The position numbers were made by a program, and so were the translations under genes. Shown one piece after another: positions 17,929-28,795 of a DNA stretch of 64,000 nt (position 1 is its first letter; the number at the start of each line of letters is the position of its first letter). A model generated the notes under the pieces. The model had not been told where the DNA came from. It was given only the letters and a program-made list of their open reading frames with translations, and ran no database searches. The stretch comes from Marinobacter nanhaiticus D15-8W (lineage in GTDB: Bacteria; Pseudomonadota; Gammaproteobacteria; Pseudomonadales; Oleiphilaceae): positions 682,001-746,000 of the forward strand of contig NZ_AP028878.1 of the NCBI RefSeq assembly GCF_036511935.1, written 5' to 3'.

Positions 17929-18472
17929 GGGTCAGCAGATTCCACTACAGGTTAGAGGTAAAGGCATTGGTTTTGAGCCAATAGCGTCAAGTTTGGGGTT
18001 ATTAGTACATAGGTGACTTGCCAGGGTCTTGAAAAAACGCTATACCGTAACCGTGCCCAGCGATGAATTGCGCGATTTATTTTTTTATTGAGCACACGAT
18101 AGCGCGTTTTCACCGCACCGATACTTTTCAGAGTACCGAGACAAGGGATAGTGATGGCATGTCGTTCCTGGCTTTCAGACAGTGATGCAGTCAGCCAGGT
18201 AGTGAAAGACCCGCTAGGTCGCTATCGGTTAAGCGTATCTTGTTACTTGTTAAAGAGTATCCTGTTGTCACCGCAATTTTGGAAGGGGTGGTAATGGCCA
18301 AAGTTGTTGCTATAATGGCCGGCACGTTTTCACGCTTCCATTTAGAAAAGCCGTCTTGGCGCCCGCCTCACGGTTTCTGTCCCAACTAAAAGCATCACTT
18401 TATACGTCCAGGGGACCTTCCCCTGTCTTCGCAAACCTGAATGATATTCCATTCCGATTCGTCAAACACAAT
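17929..18472. other. Divergent region between moaB and rho
   Basis: 544 bp carrying the moaB promoter (not identified) and the rho promoter and leader. It is AT-richer than its neighbours, with an A-run near 18032 and T-runs near 18080-18090. A 46-codon frame at 18154-18294 has a passable ribosome binding site but unusual codons and no known relative. Confidence 0.4.
18308..18316 (+). promoter_or_regulatory. Extended -10 promoter of rho
   Basis: TGC followed by TATAAT is a full extended -10 element. No -35 consensus is present, as is common for this class. It predicts a leader of about 150 nt before the rho ATG at 18473, long enough for the autoregulation known for E. coli rho. Confidence 0.6.
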
Positions 18473-19735
<1,263 letters not shown>

Positions 19736-19745
19736 TCGCGCCTAT

Positions 19746-19780
19746 GCCCATCCGTCTTGCACCGTCAACGACGGGTGGGC
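19746..19780 (+). terminator. Hairpin after rho
   Basis: GCCCATCCGTC pairs with GACGGGTGGGC (11 bp, one GU pair) around a 13-base loop. There is no T-run, so it may slow or protect rather than end transcription. Confidence 0.4.
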
Positions 19781-19832
19781 TATTCACCCTTCTCCCCCGT
19801 ACATCTGAGCGTCTTCCCCACAGGATCGCCTC

Positions 19833-21308
19833 ATGAAATACGACGACCTGCGTGACTTCATCGATCAGCTTGAAAAGCTGGGCGAACTCAAGCGCATCAA
19901 GACCGAGATTGACCCCCACCTTGAAATGACCGAGATCTGCGACCGGACCCTGCGTGCGGGCGGCCCGGCGTTGCTGTTCGAGAACCCCAAGGGTTACGAC
20001 ATGCCGGTGCTCGGCAACCTGTTCGGTACCCCGAAGCGTGTTTCTTTGGGCATGGGGCAGGACGATGTGGAAAGCCTGCGGGAAGTTGGCAAGTTGCTGG
20101 CTTTCCTGAAAGAGCCGGATCCGCCCAAGGGCTTCAAGGACGCCTGGGAAAAGCTGCCGATCTTCCGCCAGGTTATGCAGATGGGACCCAAGGTCCGGCG
20201 CTCGGCGCCGTGCCAGGATGTGGTCATCGGGAAAGACGATGTGGATCTCTACAAGCTGCCGATCCAGCATTGCTGGCCGGGCGATGCGGGTCCGTTGGTA
20301 ACCTGGCCCCTGGTGATCACCCGCGGGCCCCACAAGGAACGCCAGAACCTGGGCATCTACCGGCAGCAACTGATCGGCCGTAATCGGTTGATCATGCGCT
20401 GGCTCAGTCATCGCGGCGGGGCGTTGGATTTCCATGAATGGCAAAAGGTCCACCCCGGGGAACCCTATCCGGTAGCGGTGGCCTTGGGCGCGGACCCGGC
20501 GACCATCCTGGGCGCCGTGACGCCGGTGCCCGATTCATTGTCGGAGTACGCCTTCGCCGGGTTGCTGCGGGGCAGCCGGACCGAGCTGGTCCAGGCACAA
20601 CTGTCCGACTTGCAGGTGCCGGCCAGCGCCGAAATCGTGCTGGAAGGCTTTATCTATCCGGACGATACCGCGCCGGAAGGGCCCTTCGGCGACCATACCG
20701 GTTATTACAACGAGGTGGAGACCTTCCCGGTTTTCACTGTCGAGCGCATCACCCATCGCAAGAACCCGATCTACCACAGCACCTATACCGGGCGTCCCCC
20801 GGACGAGCCGGCTATTCTCGGCCTTGCGCTGAACGAGGTGTTCGTGCCGATCCTGCAGAAGCAGTTTCCCGAGATCGTGGATTTCTACCTTCCCCCCGAG
20901 GGGTGCTCCTATCGCATGGCAGTGGTGACCATGCGCAAGCAGTATGCCGGCCATGCCAAACGTGTGATGATGGGCGTATGGTCTTTCCTGCGGCAGTTCA
21001 TGTACACCAAGTTCGTGATCGTGACCGATGACGATGTGAATGCCCGGGACTGGAAGGACGTTGTCTGGGCCATTACCACAAGGATGGACCCGGCACGTGA
21101 CACCACGCTGGTGGAGAATACGCCCATCGATTACCTGGATTTTGCCTCACCGGTGGCCGGTCTGGGGTCGAAAATGGGCTTGGACGCCACCACTAAATGG
21201 CCAGGGGAGACTGATCGGGAATGGGGGACGCCCATTACCATGGATCCTGCCGTCAAACAGCGGGTCGACGAGATCTGGTCGAGTCTGGGTATCGATGAGC
21301 GCACCTAG
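19833..21308 (+). CDS. ubiD: 4-hydroxy-3-polyprenylbenzoate decarboxylase
   Basis: A 491-residue UbiD, which decarboxylates the ubiquinone precursor using prenylated FMN supplied by UbiX. Family features are the [21 protein letters not shown] start, the [19 protein letters not shown] segment, the [11 protein letters not shown] strand that helps bind the cofactor, and the catalytic [10 protein letters not shown] loop with its acidic neighbours. AGGA lies eight bases before the ATG. The next gene, three bases downstream, is a flavin/iron-sulfur reductase, as fre follows ubiD in enteric bacteria. Confidence 0.97.
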   Translation: MKYDDLRDFIDQLEKLGELKRIKTEIDPHLEMTEICDRTLRAGGPALLFENPKGYDMPVLGNLFGTPKRVSLGMGQDDVESLREVGKLLAFLKEPDPPKGFKDAWEKLPIFRQVMQMGPKVRRSAPCQDVVIGKDDVDLYKLPIQHCWPGDAGPLVTWPLVITRGPHKERQNLGIYRQQLIGRNRLIMRWLSHRGGALDFHEWQKVHPGEPYPVAVALGADPATILGAVTPVPDSLSEYAFAGLLRGSRTELVQAQLSDLQVPASAEIVLEGFIYPDDTAPEGPFGDHTGYYNEVETFPVFTVERITHRKNPIYHSTYTGRPPDEPAILGLALNEVFVPILQKQFPEIVDFYLPPEGCSYRMAVVTMRKQYAGHAKRVMMGVWSFLRQFMYTKFVIVTDDDVNARDWKDVVWAITTRMDPARDTTLVENTPIDYLDFASPVAGLGSKMGLDATTKWPGETDREWGTPITMDPAVKQRVDEIWSSLGIDERT

Positions 21309-21311
21309 TCG

Positions 21312-22319
21312 ATGAGCACCGAGGACCCGGTACCGGTTCGGATTGAGCCGGCAGGTCTCGAATTCATCGCCCCGGTTTCGGACGACTTGCTGACCGCAGC
21401 CCGCCGCGCCGGAATCGCCCTTCGCTGGGCCTGCCGAAATGGCGTCTGCGAACTTTGCGAAGCCCGGCTGACACAGGGGCAGGTGTTCAACACCCGCACC
21501 CGTAACAACGAATTCCCGCCCGCCATCATTATGCTGTGCCGTAGCCAGCCATGCGGGCCGGTCGAACTGGAGATCGAGGAGGTTATGGCCCCAGGTTCTA
21601 ATCCGCCGCAGCAGGTGCAGGCGAAGGTTGCAGACATCACTCCGCTGAACCATGATGTCTACCGCGTTACCCTGGAACTGCCCCGGCGTCGGGAAATCAA
21701 CTTCCATGCCGGTCAGTACCTGTCCGTGCGTTTGCCCGGTGCCGCTCCGTCCTATTTCTCCATTGCCAGCAGTCCGACCGAGTCGACCATCGAACTGCAT
21801 GTGCAGGCCGCGACGGACTGGGCCTCCGCACAACGGGTTATGGATACCTTTCACGAAGAGGGTCAGGTGACCCTGGAGCTGCCGCACGGTAGAGCCTGCC
21901 TGGCTTCCGTTCCAGACAAGCCGCTCTTGCTTATCGCAGCAGGTACCGGCTTTGCCCAGATGAAGAGCATCGTCGATTACCTGCATGAAGCCGAAGTGTC
22001 GCAGCCGGTCCTGCTTTACTGGGGCGTTCGTCGGCACGAGGACATGTACTTACGCTCCCTGGCCCAGCAATGGCACGAGCAGTGGCCGGTGTTTTCCTTC
22101 CTGCCCGTGGTGGGTGATGACGACGATAACGACTGGAGTGGCCACCACGACCAGCTCATCAGGGCCGTTCTCGCGGGCGGCCACGATTGGTCCGGGGTCG
22201 AAGTCATGGCCAGCGGCTCGCCGCCGATGGTGTATACGTTGATGGATGCGCTGGTTGAGGCAGGGTTGCCGGAGTCGGCGTTTTATTCGGACGTGCTTGA
22301 GTACGCCCCGCGGGGCTAG
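21312..22319 (+). CDS. Ferredoxin-type NAD(P)H flavin oxidoreductase (AscD-like)
   Basis: A 335-residue fusion of a plant-type [2Fe-2S] ferredoxin domain (Cys41, Cys46, Cys49, Cys76) with an FAD-binding domain (about 100-200, PSYFSIASSP in place of the usual RxYS) and a NAD(P)H-binding domain (LLIAAGTGFAQMKSI). Such proteins are often labelled CDP-6-deoxy-delta-3,4-glucoseen reductase, but the sugar genes are absent here. Its position three bases after ubiD suggests a role like Fre, supplying reduced flavin, or another electron-transfer task. It lacks a clear ribosome binding site, which fits coupling to ubiD. Confidence 0.88.
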   Translation: MSTEDPVPVRIEPAGLEFIAPVSDDLLTAARRAGIALRWACRNGVCELCEARLTQGQVFNTRTRNNEFPPAIIMLCRSQPCGPVELEIEEVMAPGSNPPQQVQAKVADITPLNHDVYRVTLELPRRREINFHAGQYLSVRLPGAAPSYFSIASSPTESTIELHVQAATDWASAQRVMDTFHEEGQVTLELPHGRACLASVPDKPLLLIAAGTGFAQMKSIVDYLHEAEVSQPVLLYWGVRRHEDMYLRSLAQQWHEQWPVFSFLPVVGDDDDNDWSGHHDQLIRAVLAGGHDWSGVEVMASGSPPMVYTLMDALVEAGLPESAFYSDVLEYAPRG

Positions 22320-22331
22320 GACGACAGTTTC

Positions 22332-22438
22332 ACCCGTAGGATGTGGTGAGCAAAGCGAACCGCATCAGTGTTATCGAGGTGATGCGGATGCCGACGACAG
22401 ATTGATGCGGTTCGCTTTGCTCACCGCATCCTACCCGT
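22332..22438. repeat. Large inverted repeat between converging genes
   Basis: Arms 22332-22367 and 22403-22438 are 36 bp each with three mismatches, sharing the core GTGAGCAAAGCGAACCGCAT. The 35-base centre is not paired. Repeats of this GTAGGATGCGGTGAGC type are widely scattered in proteobacterial genomes. It sits exactly between the stops of the flavin reductase and hemY and could act as a two-way terminator or mRNA-end protector. Confidence 0.85.
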
Positions 22439-22472
22439 GGGCGTGAACCCAACCTACATTAGTGCATAGAGC

Positions 22473-23708
22473 TCACGCCTTCGGCATCGGCAAGTTCGGC
22501 AACCCGCTATCCTTGAGTACGCTCTGCAACAGCATCTGGTTACTCTGCTCCTGCTGCCCCATGTGCGCATTCAGGCGCGCCAGCTCGGCAACAGTCTCGC
22601 GGCTGCGCTTCAGTCGCAGACTGGTTTCGAAGTATTCCCGCGCCTTGCCCCATAGCTCATTACGCAGGCTCAGTCGGCCCAGGGCGAGGAGGAGTTCAGG
22701 GTTGTTGGGGCGGTCCTGCAGCCAGCGTTCCGCCACCAGCAGTTGCTCGTCCGGCTTCTCCCCACCTATCCGGCCGTAGAGATTAACCAGTTCGTCACTC
22801 CAGTGATTGCGGAGCACCTTGCGCAGCAGGGTTTCCGCCTGATGTTCGTCTCCCAGCAGGGACAGGTGGCGGGCATACTCACGGATGGTGAACTCGTCCC
22901 GGCGCATGGAGCCGGGCAGCTCGTCCCACAGCTTGATCAGGGGTGTCAGGTCGCGTCTTTCGCCATCCTGGCGCCGGATATCCTCTGCAGCCCGCTCCAG
23001 CAGGTTGTGCCAGGTTATACGTTCCAGTCGTTGCAATTCATCCTTGTCCACCAGTTCCCGCTTGCGGAGTTCCGGAATCAGCGCCGACAATTCGCGCCAG
23101 TCTTCCAGACGTTCGTAGACGGTGCGCAGCAGCTTGAGTACGAACGGATGATGGGGTGCCTGCTTGCGCAGACGTATCAGTGTCGCCAGCGCCTGTTCCA
23201 TCCGGTTGCCGGCGATCTGCAACTGGGCCTGGGTGATGCCCACTGCCAGATCCGAGCCGGGCGTACTTTCGAAGGCCTTGCGCAGCAGGTCGTCGACCGC
23301 ATCGTGGTCGCCGCATTCGAAAGCGCATTGGGCGGCTGCCAGGTAGTTGATCAATGGCGTGTCGGCTTTGTCCGCCGAGGCTTCCAGCAGTTTGCGGGCA
23401 CGCGGCCAGTTGCCTTCCGCGAGGGAGAGCAGGCCGCGGGTGGTGCGCCGGCGAGCCCTGCGCTCGGCGCTCTGGTTGAGCCAGCCACTGACGATGCCCG
23501 TCCCGCTGCGCAGGCGACGGGCCATGGCCAACACCACTTGCAGTGCCAGGGTGACCACCAGAATCAGCAATACCCCAATCCAGAAATTGGTCTCGATCAG
23601 GTAATTGCCCAGGCTGATGCGGATGTACCCGCTGTCGTACTGGAGGCCGAGGCTCAGGCCCGCGCCAATCAGCAGTGCGACAAGTAGGAGGAGGAAAAGG
23701 CGTCTCAT
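22473..23708 (-). CDS. hemY: HemY-like TPR membrane protein
   Basis: A 411-residue inner-membrane protein found at the end of proteobacterial hem operons. Two membrane helices at the N-terminus (about 3-22 and 41-62) carry the HemY_N signature, and the remainder is tetratricopeptide-like helices exposed to the cytoplasm or periplasm (for example LLALGRLSLRNELWGKAREYFETSL). It is not the protoporphyrinogen oxidase of the same name. The function in haem synthesis is unsettled. ATG 23708 overlaps the hemX stop (ATGA). Confidence 0.92.
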   Translation of the reverse strand: MRRLFLLLLVALLIGAGLSLGLQYDSGYIRISLGNYLIETNFWIGVLLILVVTLALQVVLAMARRLRSGTGIVSGWLNQSAERRARRRTTRGLLSLAEGNWPRARKLLEASADKADTPLINYLAAAQCAFECGDHDAVDDLLRKAFESTPGSDLAVGITQAQLQIAGNRMEQALATLIRLRKQAPHHPFVLKLLRTVYERLEDWRELSALIPELRKRELVDKDELQRLERITWHNLLERAAEDIRRQDGERRDLTPLIKLWDELPGSMRRDEFTIREYARHLSLLGDEHQAETLLRKVLRNHWSDELVNLYGRIGGEKPDEQLLVAERWLQDRPNNPELLLALGRLSLRNELWGKAREYFETSLRLKRSRETVAELARLNAHMGQQEQSNQMLLQSVLKDSGLPNLPMPKA

Positions 23709-24883
23709 GATGCGTCGCCCGCCTTATCTCCGGACGGAGCGGATTCCGACGACTGCGACGGGCTGCTATTGGGGGAGGCGCTGTTGTTCGAGTTCCCGGT
23801 TGGCGTGGTTTCGCCGCTGGTGGCGTTGAGCCGACCCTCCAGGCGAGCCTTGAGCAGGTTCAGGGATTGGCTGACGTCCGGCAACTGCGGATTGATGTCC
23901 ATCTGGCTCAGTTCGGCCAGTCTTTCGCGCAGGGCGCGTACCGGCGCATGACTGCCGTCGTACCAGGTGTCCAGCCAGTCGCGAGCCTTGGTCAGGGCGC
24001 GTTCGTAGAGGGTCTGATTGCCGCGTAGCAGGGCCAGTTGTGCCTCTTCCAGCATCAACCGCATGTTGAGGCGGGCATAGACGCTTTGCTGGGGAGAGAG
24101 CAGCGGTTTAACCGGTTCGTCCAGCCGGCGGATGGCAATGGCTTCGTTCAGGGTCGACTTGATCTGGCTCCAGCCGCGAGCCAGGGTATTGCCTTCTTCC
24201 CCTGGGTTCTCCCGGGTCGCGGATTCATCATTTTCAGTGCTGGTGTCCAGTGCTGCCAGGGCTTCGTCGGTAAGGTTGTTGATGGCGTCGATAGCGGCTT
24301 CAAGCTCCAGGTACAGGCCGGTCTGGTCTACATCCTCGATGCTCCTGAGCGCCATGATCTCCTTGGCGACCTGCTTGCGCACTGGATAGGTGCCCGGATC
24401 GTCAGTTTCGTTCAGCACTTCGTCTGCCGCCTGGAGAGCGGACAGGGCACCGTCGATATCCTGCTCTACCTGCAAACGCTGGTTGGCAATACGTAGCAGG
24501 TATTCCGCCTCGGCCAGCAACCAGTCCGTGCGGTCGCGGTTGCCCGCATCCAGCAACGCCTGGGCATTGTGGTCGATCTGGCGCCGCATGTCGGCGACCA
24601 ACTGTTGCTGTTCGTTGAGCTCGCCTTGCAGTGACTGGAGGCGGCTGTCGAGCTGACTGCCGGTCTGGCTGTAATTGCGGTCCAGACTATCTGTGGTCGA
24701 TTGCAGGTGGCTGATAGTCTGGCGTAGCGACTGCTGCTGTTGCCACTGATGCCAGCTCCACAGTCCCATCAGGACGAGAGCAGCAAGGGTGATGACGATA
24801 AGGAGCCAGAGGGGCCAGAGACGCCTCGGCTGCGATGAGGACGGGGGAACCGTGGCGGGTAGGTTATTCTTTGACTCAGTCAC
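23705..24883 (-). CDS. hemX: HemX-like membrane protein
   Basis: A 392-residue protein with one membrane helix at about 22-43 (LWPLWLLIVITLAALVLMG), a coiled-coil stretch (about 48-105, rich in Gln, Leu and Ser), and a C-terminal HemX domain with SLNLLKARLEG-type helices. The last 40 residues are Ser/Asn/Pro-rich and look disordered. Older annotations call HemX a uroporphyrinogen methyltransferase; the catalytic motifs of that enzyme are not visible, and I consider the label wrong. It is coupled to hemY by a four-base overlap. Confidence 0.92.
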   Translation of the reverse strand: MTESKNNLPATVPPSSSQPRRLWPLWLLIVITLAALVLMGLWSWHQWQQQQSLRQTISHLQSTTDSLDRNYSQTGSQLDSRLQSLQGELNEQQQLVADMRRQIDHNAQALLDAGNRDRTDWLLAEAEYLLRIANQRLQVEQDIDGALSALQAADEVLNETDDPGTYPVRKQVAKEIMALRSIEDVDQTGLYLELEAAIDAINNLTDEALAALDTSTENDESATRENPGEEGNTLARGWSQIKSTLNEAIAIRRLDEPVKPLLSPQQSVYARLNMRLMLEEAQLALLRGNQTLYERALTKARDWLDTWYDGSHAPVRALRERLAELSQMDINPQLPDVSQSLNLLKARLEGRLNATSGETTPTGNSNNSASPNSSPSQSSESAPSGDKAGDAS

Positions 24884-24951
24884 AGGCGTCCTTACTCATT
24901 AATGGGTATTCCAGCGCGCCGGTGTCTGGGGCCGGCAGCGTCCGGGCGACT

Positions 24952-25725
24952 TCAGTTAAACTGCCGGAGGCACTCGACCAGCCCATCCGGCGTTATCTGC
25001 TCCGGGATATGCACGTGCTCAAAACCTGCCACCCGCGCCGCTTCTGCCACTCGATCGACCGGCACCAGCAGGTTGCGATGTTCAAGATTATGATCAGTAT
25101 TCTTACCTAGCGCGACGAGATTGTTCAACGTTTCTCCAGACAGCACGATAATGGCATTTGGATCGAAACCATTCAGTGCGCTGTCCAGCGTTTCCGGGTC
25201 ATGCTTCGGGCAGGACCGCTCGTAGAGCTCCAGGTTGTCCACCCGGGCCCCGCGCAGCTGCAGTGTCTGGCCCAGTAATTCGCGTCCGCCTACGCCCTTG
25301 GCGATCAATACCCGCTCGTCAGCCGGCGTGGCTAGTTTGGGCAGGGCGAGCAGGTGTTCGCTGGTGTACCCGTCCAAGGGCGCAGTAACTGTCAGACCGG
25401 CTTCGCGCAATACGTCGGCTGTGCCGCTTCCCACACCATACCAGTTTAGACCGACAGGCCACTGTGGCCACCAATTCTCGGCATAGTCGATGAATTCCCG
25501 GGCGGCGCTCGGGCTCACGGCAATCACGTGTTGGTACAGGTCCAGGCCCATGATCAGCGTGCGCTTCTCTGGCGTGTCCGGCAGGGTGCGGCGCTGGAGC
25601 AGCGGGAGCACACGGGTTTTTGCCCCTTCTTCCTGGAGCCGGAGAGCCAGCTTGTCAGCTTCGGGCTGGGGGCGGCAGATCAGGACGCGGAGCCCGTCCA
25701 GCGGCTTACTCGATCTCGTAGCCAT
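24952..25725 (-). CDS. hemD: Uroporphyrinogen-III synthase
   Basis: A 257-residue HemD, which closes and flips ring D of hydroxymethylbilane to give uroporphyrinogen III. Sequence similarity in this family is low, so the call rests on the fold-typical strands ([54 protein letters not shown]) and on position directly after hemC. The start ATG 25725 (MATRSSKPL) overlaps the end of hemC by 20 bases; a longer frame reading into hemC is spurious. It is the second gene of hemC-hemD-hemX-hemY. Confidence 0.93.
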   Translation of the reverse strand: MATRSSKPLDGLRVLICRPQPEADKLALRLQEEGAKTRVLPLLQRRTLPDTPEKRTLIMGLDLYQHVIAVSPSAAREFIDYAENWWPQWPVGLNWYGVGSGTADVLREAGLTVTAPLDGYTSEHLLALPKLATPADERVLIAKGVGGRELLGQTLQLRGARVDNLELYERSCPKHDPETLDSALNGFDPNAIIVLSGETLNNLVALGKNTDHNLEHRNLLVPVDRVAEAARVAGFEHVHIPEQITPDGLVECLRQFN

Positions 25726-26647
25726 AGATATCGGCAAGGATGCGATCAGCCCCCATGGCCAGCAGGTCCTCGGCCAGTTCCCGCCCGAGCCGCTCGCCTT
25801 CGGCGCGGGGTGCCCGGCCTTCCACCCGCAGGATTTCGGTGCCGTCGACTTTGCCGACCAGGCCCCGCAGCCAGAGGGTATCGTTGTCTTCGAGCAGGGC
25901 GTAGGACGCAATAGGCACCTGGCATCCACCCTCCAGCCGTTTATTCAGGGCCCGTTCGGCGTGCACGCGATCGGCTGAGTCCTGGTGGTTGAGCGGCTTG
26001 AGCAGCTCGACGAGTTCGGCGTCATCCATACGGCATTCGATGCCCAGAGCCCCCTGACCGACGGCCGGCAGGGATACGGTATCAGGCATGTTGTAGCGGA
26101 TGCGTTCATGGAAACCCAGACGCTTGAGGCCGGAACTGGCCAGTACGATAGCGTCGTATTCGCCGGCATCCAGCTTGGCCAGACGGGTATTTACATTGCC
26201 ACGTAGGGTGTGGACCTTGAGGTCCGGTCGATAGGCCCGAAGCTGGGCCTCTCGGCGCATGCTGGCGGTGCCGACCACGGCGCCTTCGGGCAGGGCATCG
26301 ACGTTTTCGAACTGGTTGCTGACGAACGCATCCGTGGGATCCTCTCGTTCGCAGATGGCCACCAGGCCCAGACTTTCGGGGAACGTCATGGGGACGTCTT
26401 TCATGGAATGCACCGCGAGGTCCGCGCGCCCGTCGAGCATGGCTTCTTCCAGCTCTTTCACGAACAGGGCCTTGCCACCGATTTTAGCCAGCGGGACGTC
26501 GAGGATCTTGTCGCCACGGGTCTTGATGCCCAGCAGTTCGACCGTGACCTGCGGGTGCATCCGCTCCAGTTCGGCCTTGATGAATTCAGCCTGCCAGAGG
26601 GCAAGCGCACTATTTCGGGTAGCAATGCGAAGGGTGCGTTCTGTCAT
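25706..26647 (-). CDS. hemC: Porphobilinogen deaminase (hydroxymethylbilane synthase)
   Basis: A 313-residue HemC that polymerises four porphobilinogen units on a dipyrromethane cofactor. The N-terminal [16 protein letters not shown], the [11 protein letters not shown] catalytic segment and the cofactor-binding Cys242 ([11 protein letters not shown]) are intact. The ATG at 26647 fits the family start but has no good Shine-Dalgarno. The 99 bases before it separate it from algR on the same strand, so hemCDXY may have its own promoter or read through from algZ-algR, as in Pseudomonas. Confidence 0.97.
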   Translation of the reverse strand: MTERTLRIATRNSALALWQAEFIKAELERMHPQVTVELLGIKTRGDKILDVPLAKIGGKALFVKELEEAMLDGRADLAVHSMKDVPMTFPESLGLVAICEREDPTDAFVSNQFENVDALPEGAVVGTASMRREAQLRAYRPDLKVHTLRGNVNTRLAKLDAGEYDAIVLASSGLKRLGFHERIRYNMPDTVSLPAVGQGALGIECRMDDAELVELLKPLNHQDSADRVHAERALNKRLEGGCQVPIASYALLEDNDTLWLRGLVGKVDGTEILRVEGRAPRAEGERLGRELAEDLLAMGADRILADIYGYEIE

Positions 26648-26746
26648 GGGCGATGCAGTTGGCGTATCCGGAAAATGGAACCCATAGCCTAACGTTTATG
26701 GGTCGAAAAGTCGCGGCTGGCGGCTTATTCAGGGTGATGCAGGCGT

Positions 26747-27487
26747 CTATCGTCCTTGGCTCTGGAGCCACTCGCGAACTGAGCTCGCGTGGCGGCGACT
26801 GACCTGCAGGCGCGTATCGCGGTCCTTGAGACGGATCACGTACTGTCCTTCGGGCGTTCGGGTCATGGCTTCGATAAAGCGGCAACCCACCAGCGTATTG
26901 CGGTGTATGCGTAACAGGCTCTCTGGGTAGCTTTGCTCCAGCTCCTTGAGGGTGTAGTCACTCACCGTTTCGCCGCGGTCGTGGAAGATGCTCACATACT
27001 TCTGGTCGGCCTCGCAGAAGCGAATGCTACCGATATCGATCAGCTCGGTGCCGCGATGGGTGCGCACCGCCAACTGGCCAGGATCGGACTCGCCTGCGGC
27101 CTGCAGGGCCTGGAGCTGGACCCGGTTGACCCGGCCGGCGCGCGCCAGGGCGTCGCCGAGGTTCTCCTGGCGCACCGGCTTGAGTAGATAGGCTACGGCC
27201 TGCACTTCGAAGGCATTGATGGCGTACTGGTCGTACGCGGTGCAGAAGATAATGGCGGGTGGGTTGTTCAGTGCGTTGATCTGCTCGGCGGTGGCGAGGC
27301 CATCGAGTCCAGGCATGCGGATGTCGAGCAGGATGATATCCGGCTGGGTTTCGGCGATCTTCCGCAACACCTCATGGCCGTCGCCGGCTTCCCCACAGAT
27401 CTCATAATTGTCGAGTCCTTTAACCAGCCTCTGCAGGCGCTCGCGGGCGAGGGGTTCATCATCGGCGATCAGTACTCGTTGGCCCAT
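26747..27487 (-). CDS. algR: LytTR-family response regulator AlgR
   Basis: A 246-residue response regulator. The receiver domain has Asp9-Asp10 near the start and the phosphoacceptor Asp55 (LLDIRMPG), with Lys in LLKPV. Residues about 140-246 form a LytTR DNA-binding domain (LRIHRNTLVGCRFIEAM, ending RHASSVREW). In Pseudomonas AlgR controls alginate, type IV pilus minor pilins and virulence. AAGGA lies eight bases before ATG 27487, rejecting a longer frame that overlaps algZ. It is 20 bases after its kinase gene algZ. Confidence 0.95.
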   Translation of the reverse strand: MGQRVLIADDEPLARERLQRLVKGLDNYEICGEAGDGHEVLRKIAETQPDIILLDIRMPGLDGLATAEQINALNNPPAIIFCTAYDQYAINAFEVQAVAYLLKPVRQENLGDALARAGRVNRVQLQALQAAGESDPGQLAVRTHRGTELIDIGSIRFCEADQKYVSIFHDRGETVSDYTLKELEQSYPESLLRIHRNTLVGCRFIEAMTRTPEGQYVIRLKDRDTRLQVSRRHASSVREWLQSQGR

Positions 27488-27506
27488 CGTTAACGTCCTT
27501 ACTGCC

Positions 27507-28691
27507 TCAACTGCTCTGACCCGAACCGCTCCGGCCGGAAATGCTTTTACCCGAACTGCTCTTGTCGTACCCGTTCTTGCTGGAACCATTTTTGTCGGAA
27601 CCACTGTTGCCAGAACCACTGTTGTTAGAAATAGTACGCCAAGGTAGCCGCAGCGTCACCGTGTAACGGCCCTCATGGACACTGTGCTTGAGCAGCGCCT
27701 GCTCGTCGAAAACCGTGTCCAGTCGCGCGCGGATGTTGGCCAGGGCGATCCGGTTACCACGGTGGCCCGCCTGATCGGCGGTGGACGTGCGCTCGGGATT
27801 CTGTACCTCAATATAGACCGAATGGCGTTTGCGGTAGGTGTGCACCCGCACTTCGCCCCCTTCGGGCCGGGGCTGGATGCCGTGGTAGATCGCATTCTCC
27901 ACCAGTGGCTGCAATGTCAGTGGCGGGATTGCCTGACTGGCCAGCGCAGGGTCCAGGTCCCAGGTCAGGGTCAGGCGATCACCCAGGCGCAGTGCTTCGA
28001 TATGCAGGTAGCGTTGGCATAGCGTCAGTTCCTCGCCCAGGGTAATCAACCGGTCCTGGGTGCGCAGACTGGCGCGGAACAGCTCCGAAAGGTCGAGCAC
28101 CGCATCTTCCGCCTGCTCCGGCCGGGAGGCGATCAGGCTGGCAATCGTATTCATGCTGTTGAACAGGAAATGTGGATGGATACGTGCCTGGAGGGCGGTC
28201 ATCCGCGACTGCATTTCTGCCTGCTTCTGCTGGCGCCACTGGTGCTGCAGGAAAAAGTAGCGCAGGACCATCAGCGTGATGATCAGCGCGGCCAGCAGGT
28301 TGCGACCGATCAGGTGGGGCGGTATGGGGACGTCGCCGGCGATCAGGACGCCGTTGGCTGCGACGGTAAACACCAGTACGTCCAGCAGGACGACGGCGGT
28401 GATGATCATCACCACGCCGGTATTGGAAAACCGCCGCAGCCAGCGCCGCATGCTGCAGATCAGGGCGGCGCTGGTCAGCACTGTCCACTGCACGAACAGG
28501 GATACCAGGCCGAAGTAGTGCCAGTCGATCCAGCCGATGTCCGCGTGCACGATCGACAGCAACAGGACAATCAGTTCGCTGGTCATCAGCAGCAGGAACA
28601 CCGCCCGCACGCGGCAGAGGTCGGGCACGAAAAAATCGGCGCTGGGGAGTTCTTCGTTGCCGTCGGTACGTCGTTGGTTGGCTGGCGGCAT
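27507..28691 (-). CDS. algZ: Membrane sensor kinase AlgZ (FimS) of LytS type
   Basis: A 394-residue sensor with four predicted membrane helices (about 31-50, 60-80, 92-112, 130-148) and a His_kinase domain. The phosphoacceptor His174 lies in the PHFLFNSMNTI motif, and the ATP-binding N-box is PLVENAIYHG. Pseudomonas AlgZ controls AlgR through this domain. Unusually, the last 38 residues are a Ser/Gly/Asn pentapeptide repeat (see the repeat entry), absent from the AlgZ proteins I know. It is the first gene of algZ-algR. Confidence 0.93.
   Translation of the reverse strand: MPPANQRRTDGNEELPSADFFVPDLCRVRAVFLLLMTSELIVLLLSIVHADIGWIDWHYFGLVSLFVQWTVLTSAALICSMRRWLRRFSNTGVVMIITAVVLLDVLVFTVAANGVLIAGDVPIPPHLIGRNLLAALIITLMVLRYFFLQHQWRQQKQAEMQSRMTALQARIHPHFLFNSMNTIASLIASRPEQAEDAVLDLSELFRASLRTQDRLITLGEELTLCQRYLHIEALRLGDRLTLTWDLDPALASQAIPPLTLQPLVENAIYHGIQPRPEGGEVRVHTYRKRHSVYIEVQNPERTSTADQAGHRGNRIALANIRARLDTVFDEQALLKHSVHEGRYTVTLRLPWRTISNNSGSGNSGSDKNGSSKNGYDKSSSGKSISGRSGSGQSS
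27510..27623 (-). repeat. 15-bp tandem repeat encoding the AlgZ C-terminal tail
   Basis: About seven and a half units of 15 bp encode a pentapeptide of the form (N/K/R)-(S/N)-G-S-(G/D/S), such as NSGSG, NSGSD, KNGSS. The repeats are diverged in the third codon positions. Unit number may vary between strains. Confidence 0.8.
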
Positions 28692-28795
28692 TCGGTGTCC
28701 TGTTGTTCGTGGGTGCTATGGGCAGAACGACAGGCCGTGCCGGCCTCCGCCCATGACTTCTAAAGATGCTATTGATACAGAGCCGCTCTCGAGAG

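Noticed and set aside
18154..18294. 46-codon frame upstream of the rho promoter
   Set aside because: Passable AAGGGA site, but unusual codons, no terminator and overlap with the promoter region; too weak to call.
27488..27619. N-terminal extension of algR into algZ
   Set aside because: AAGGA eight bases before 27487 and the receiver-domain start fix the true start.
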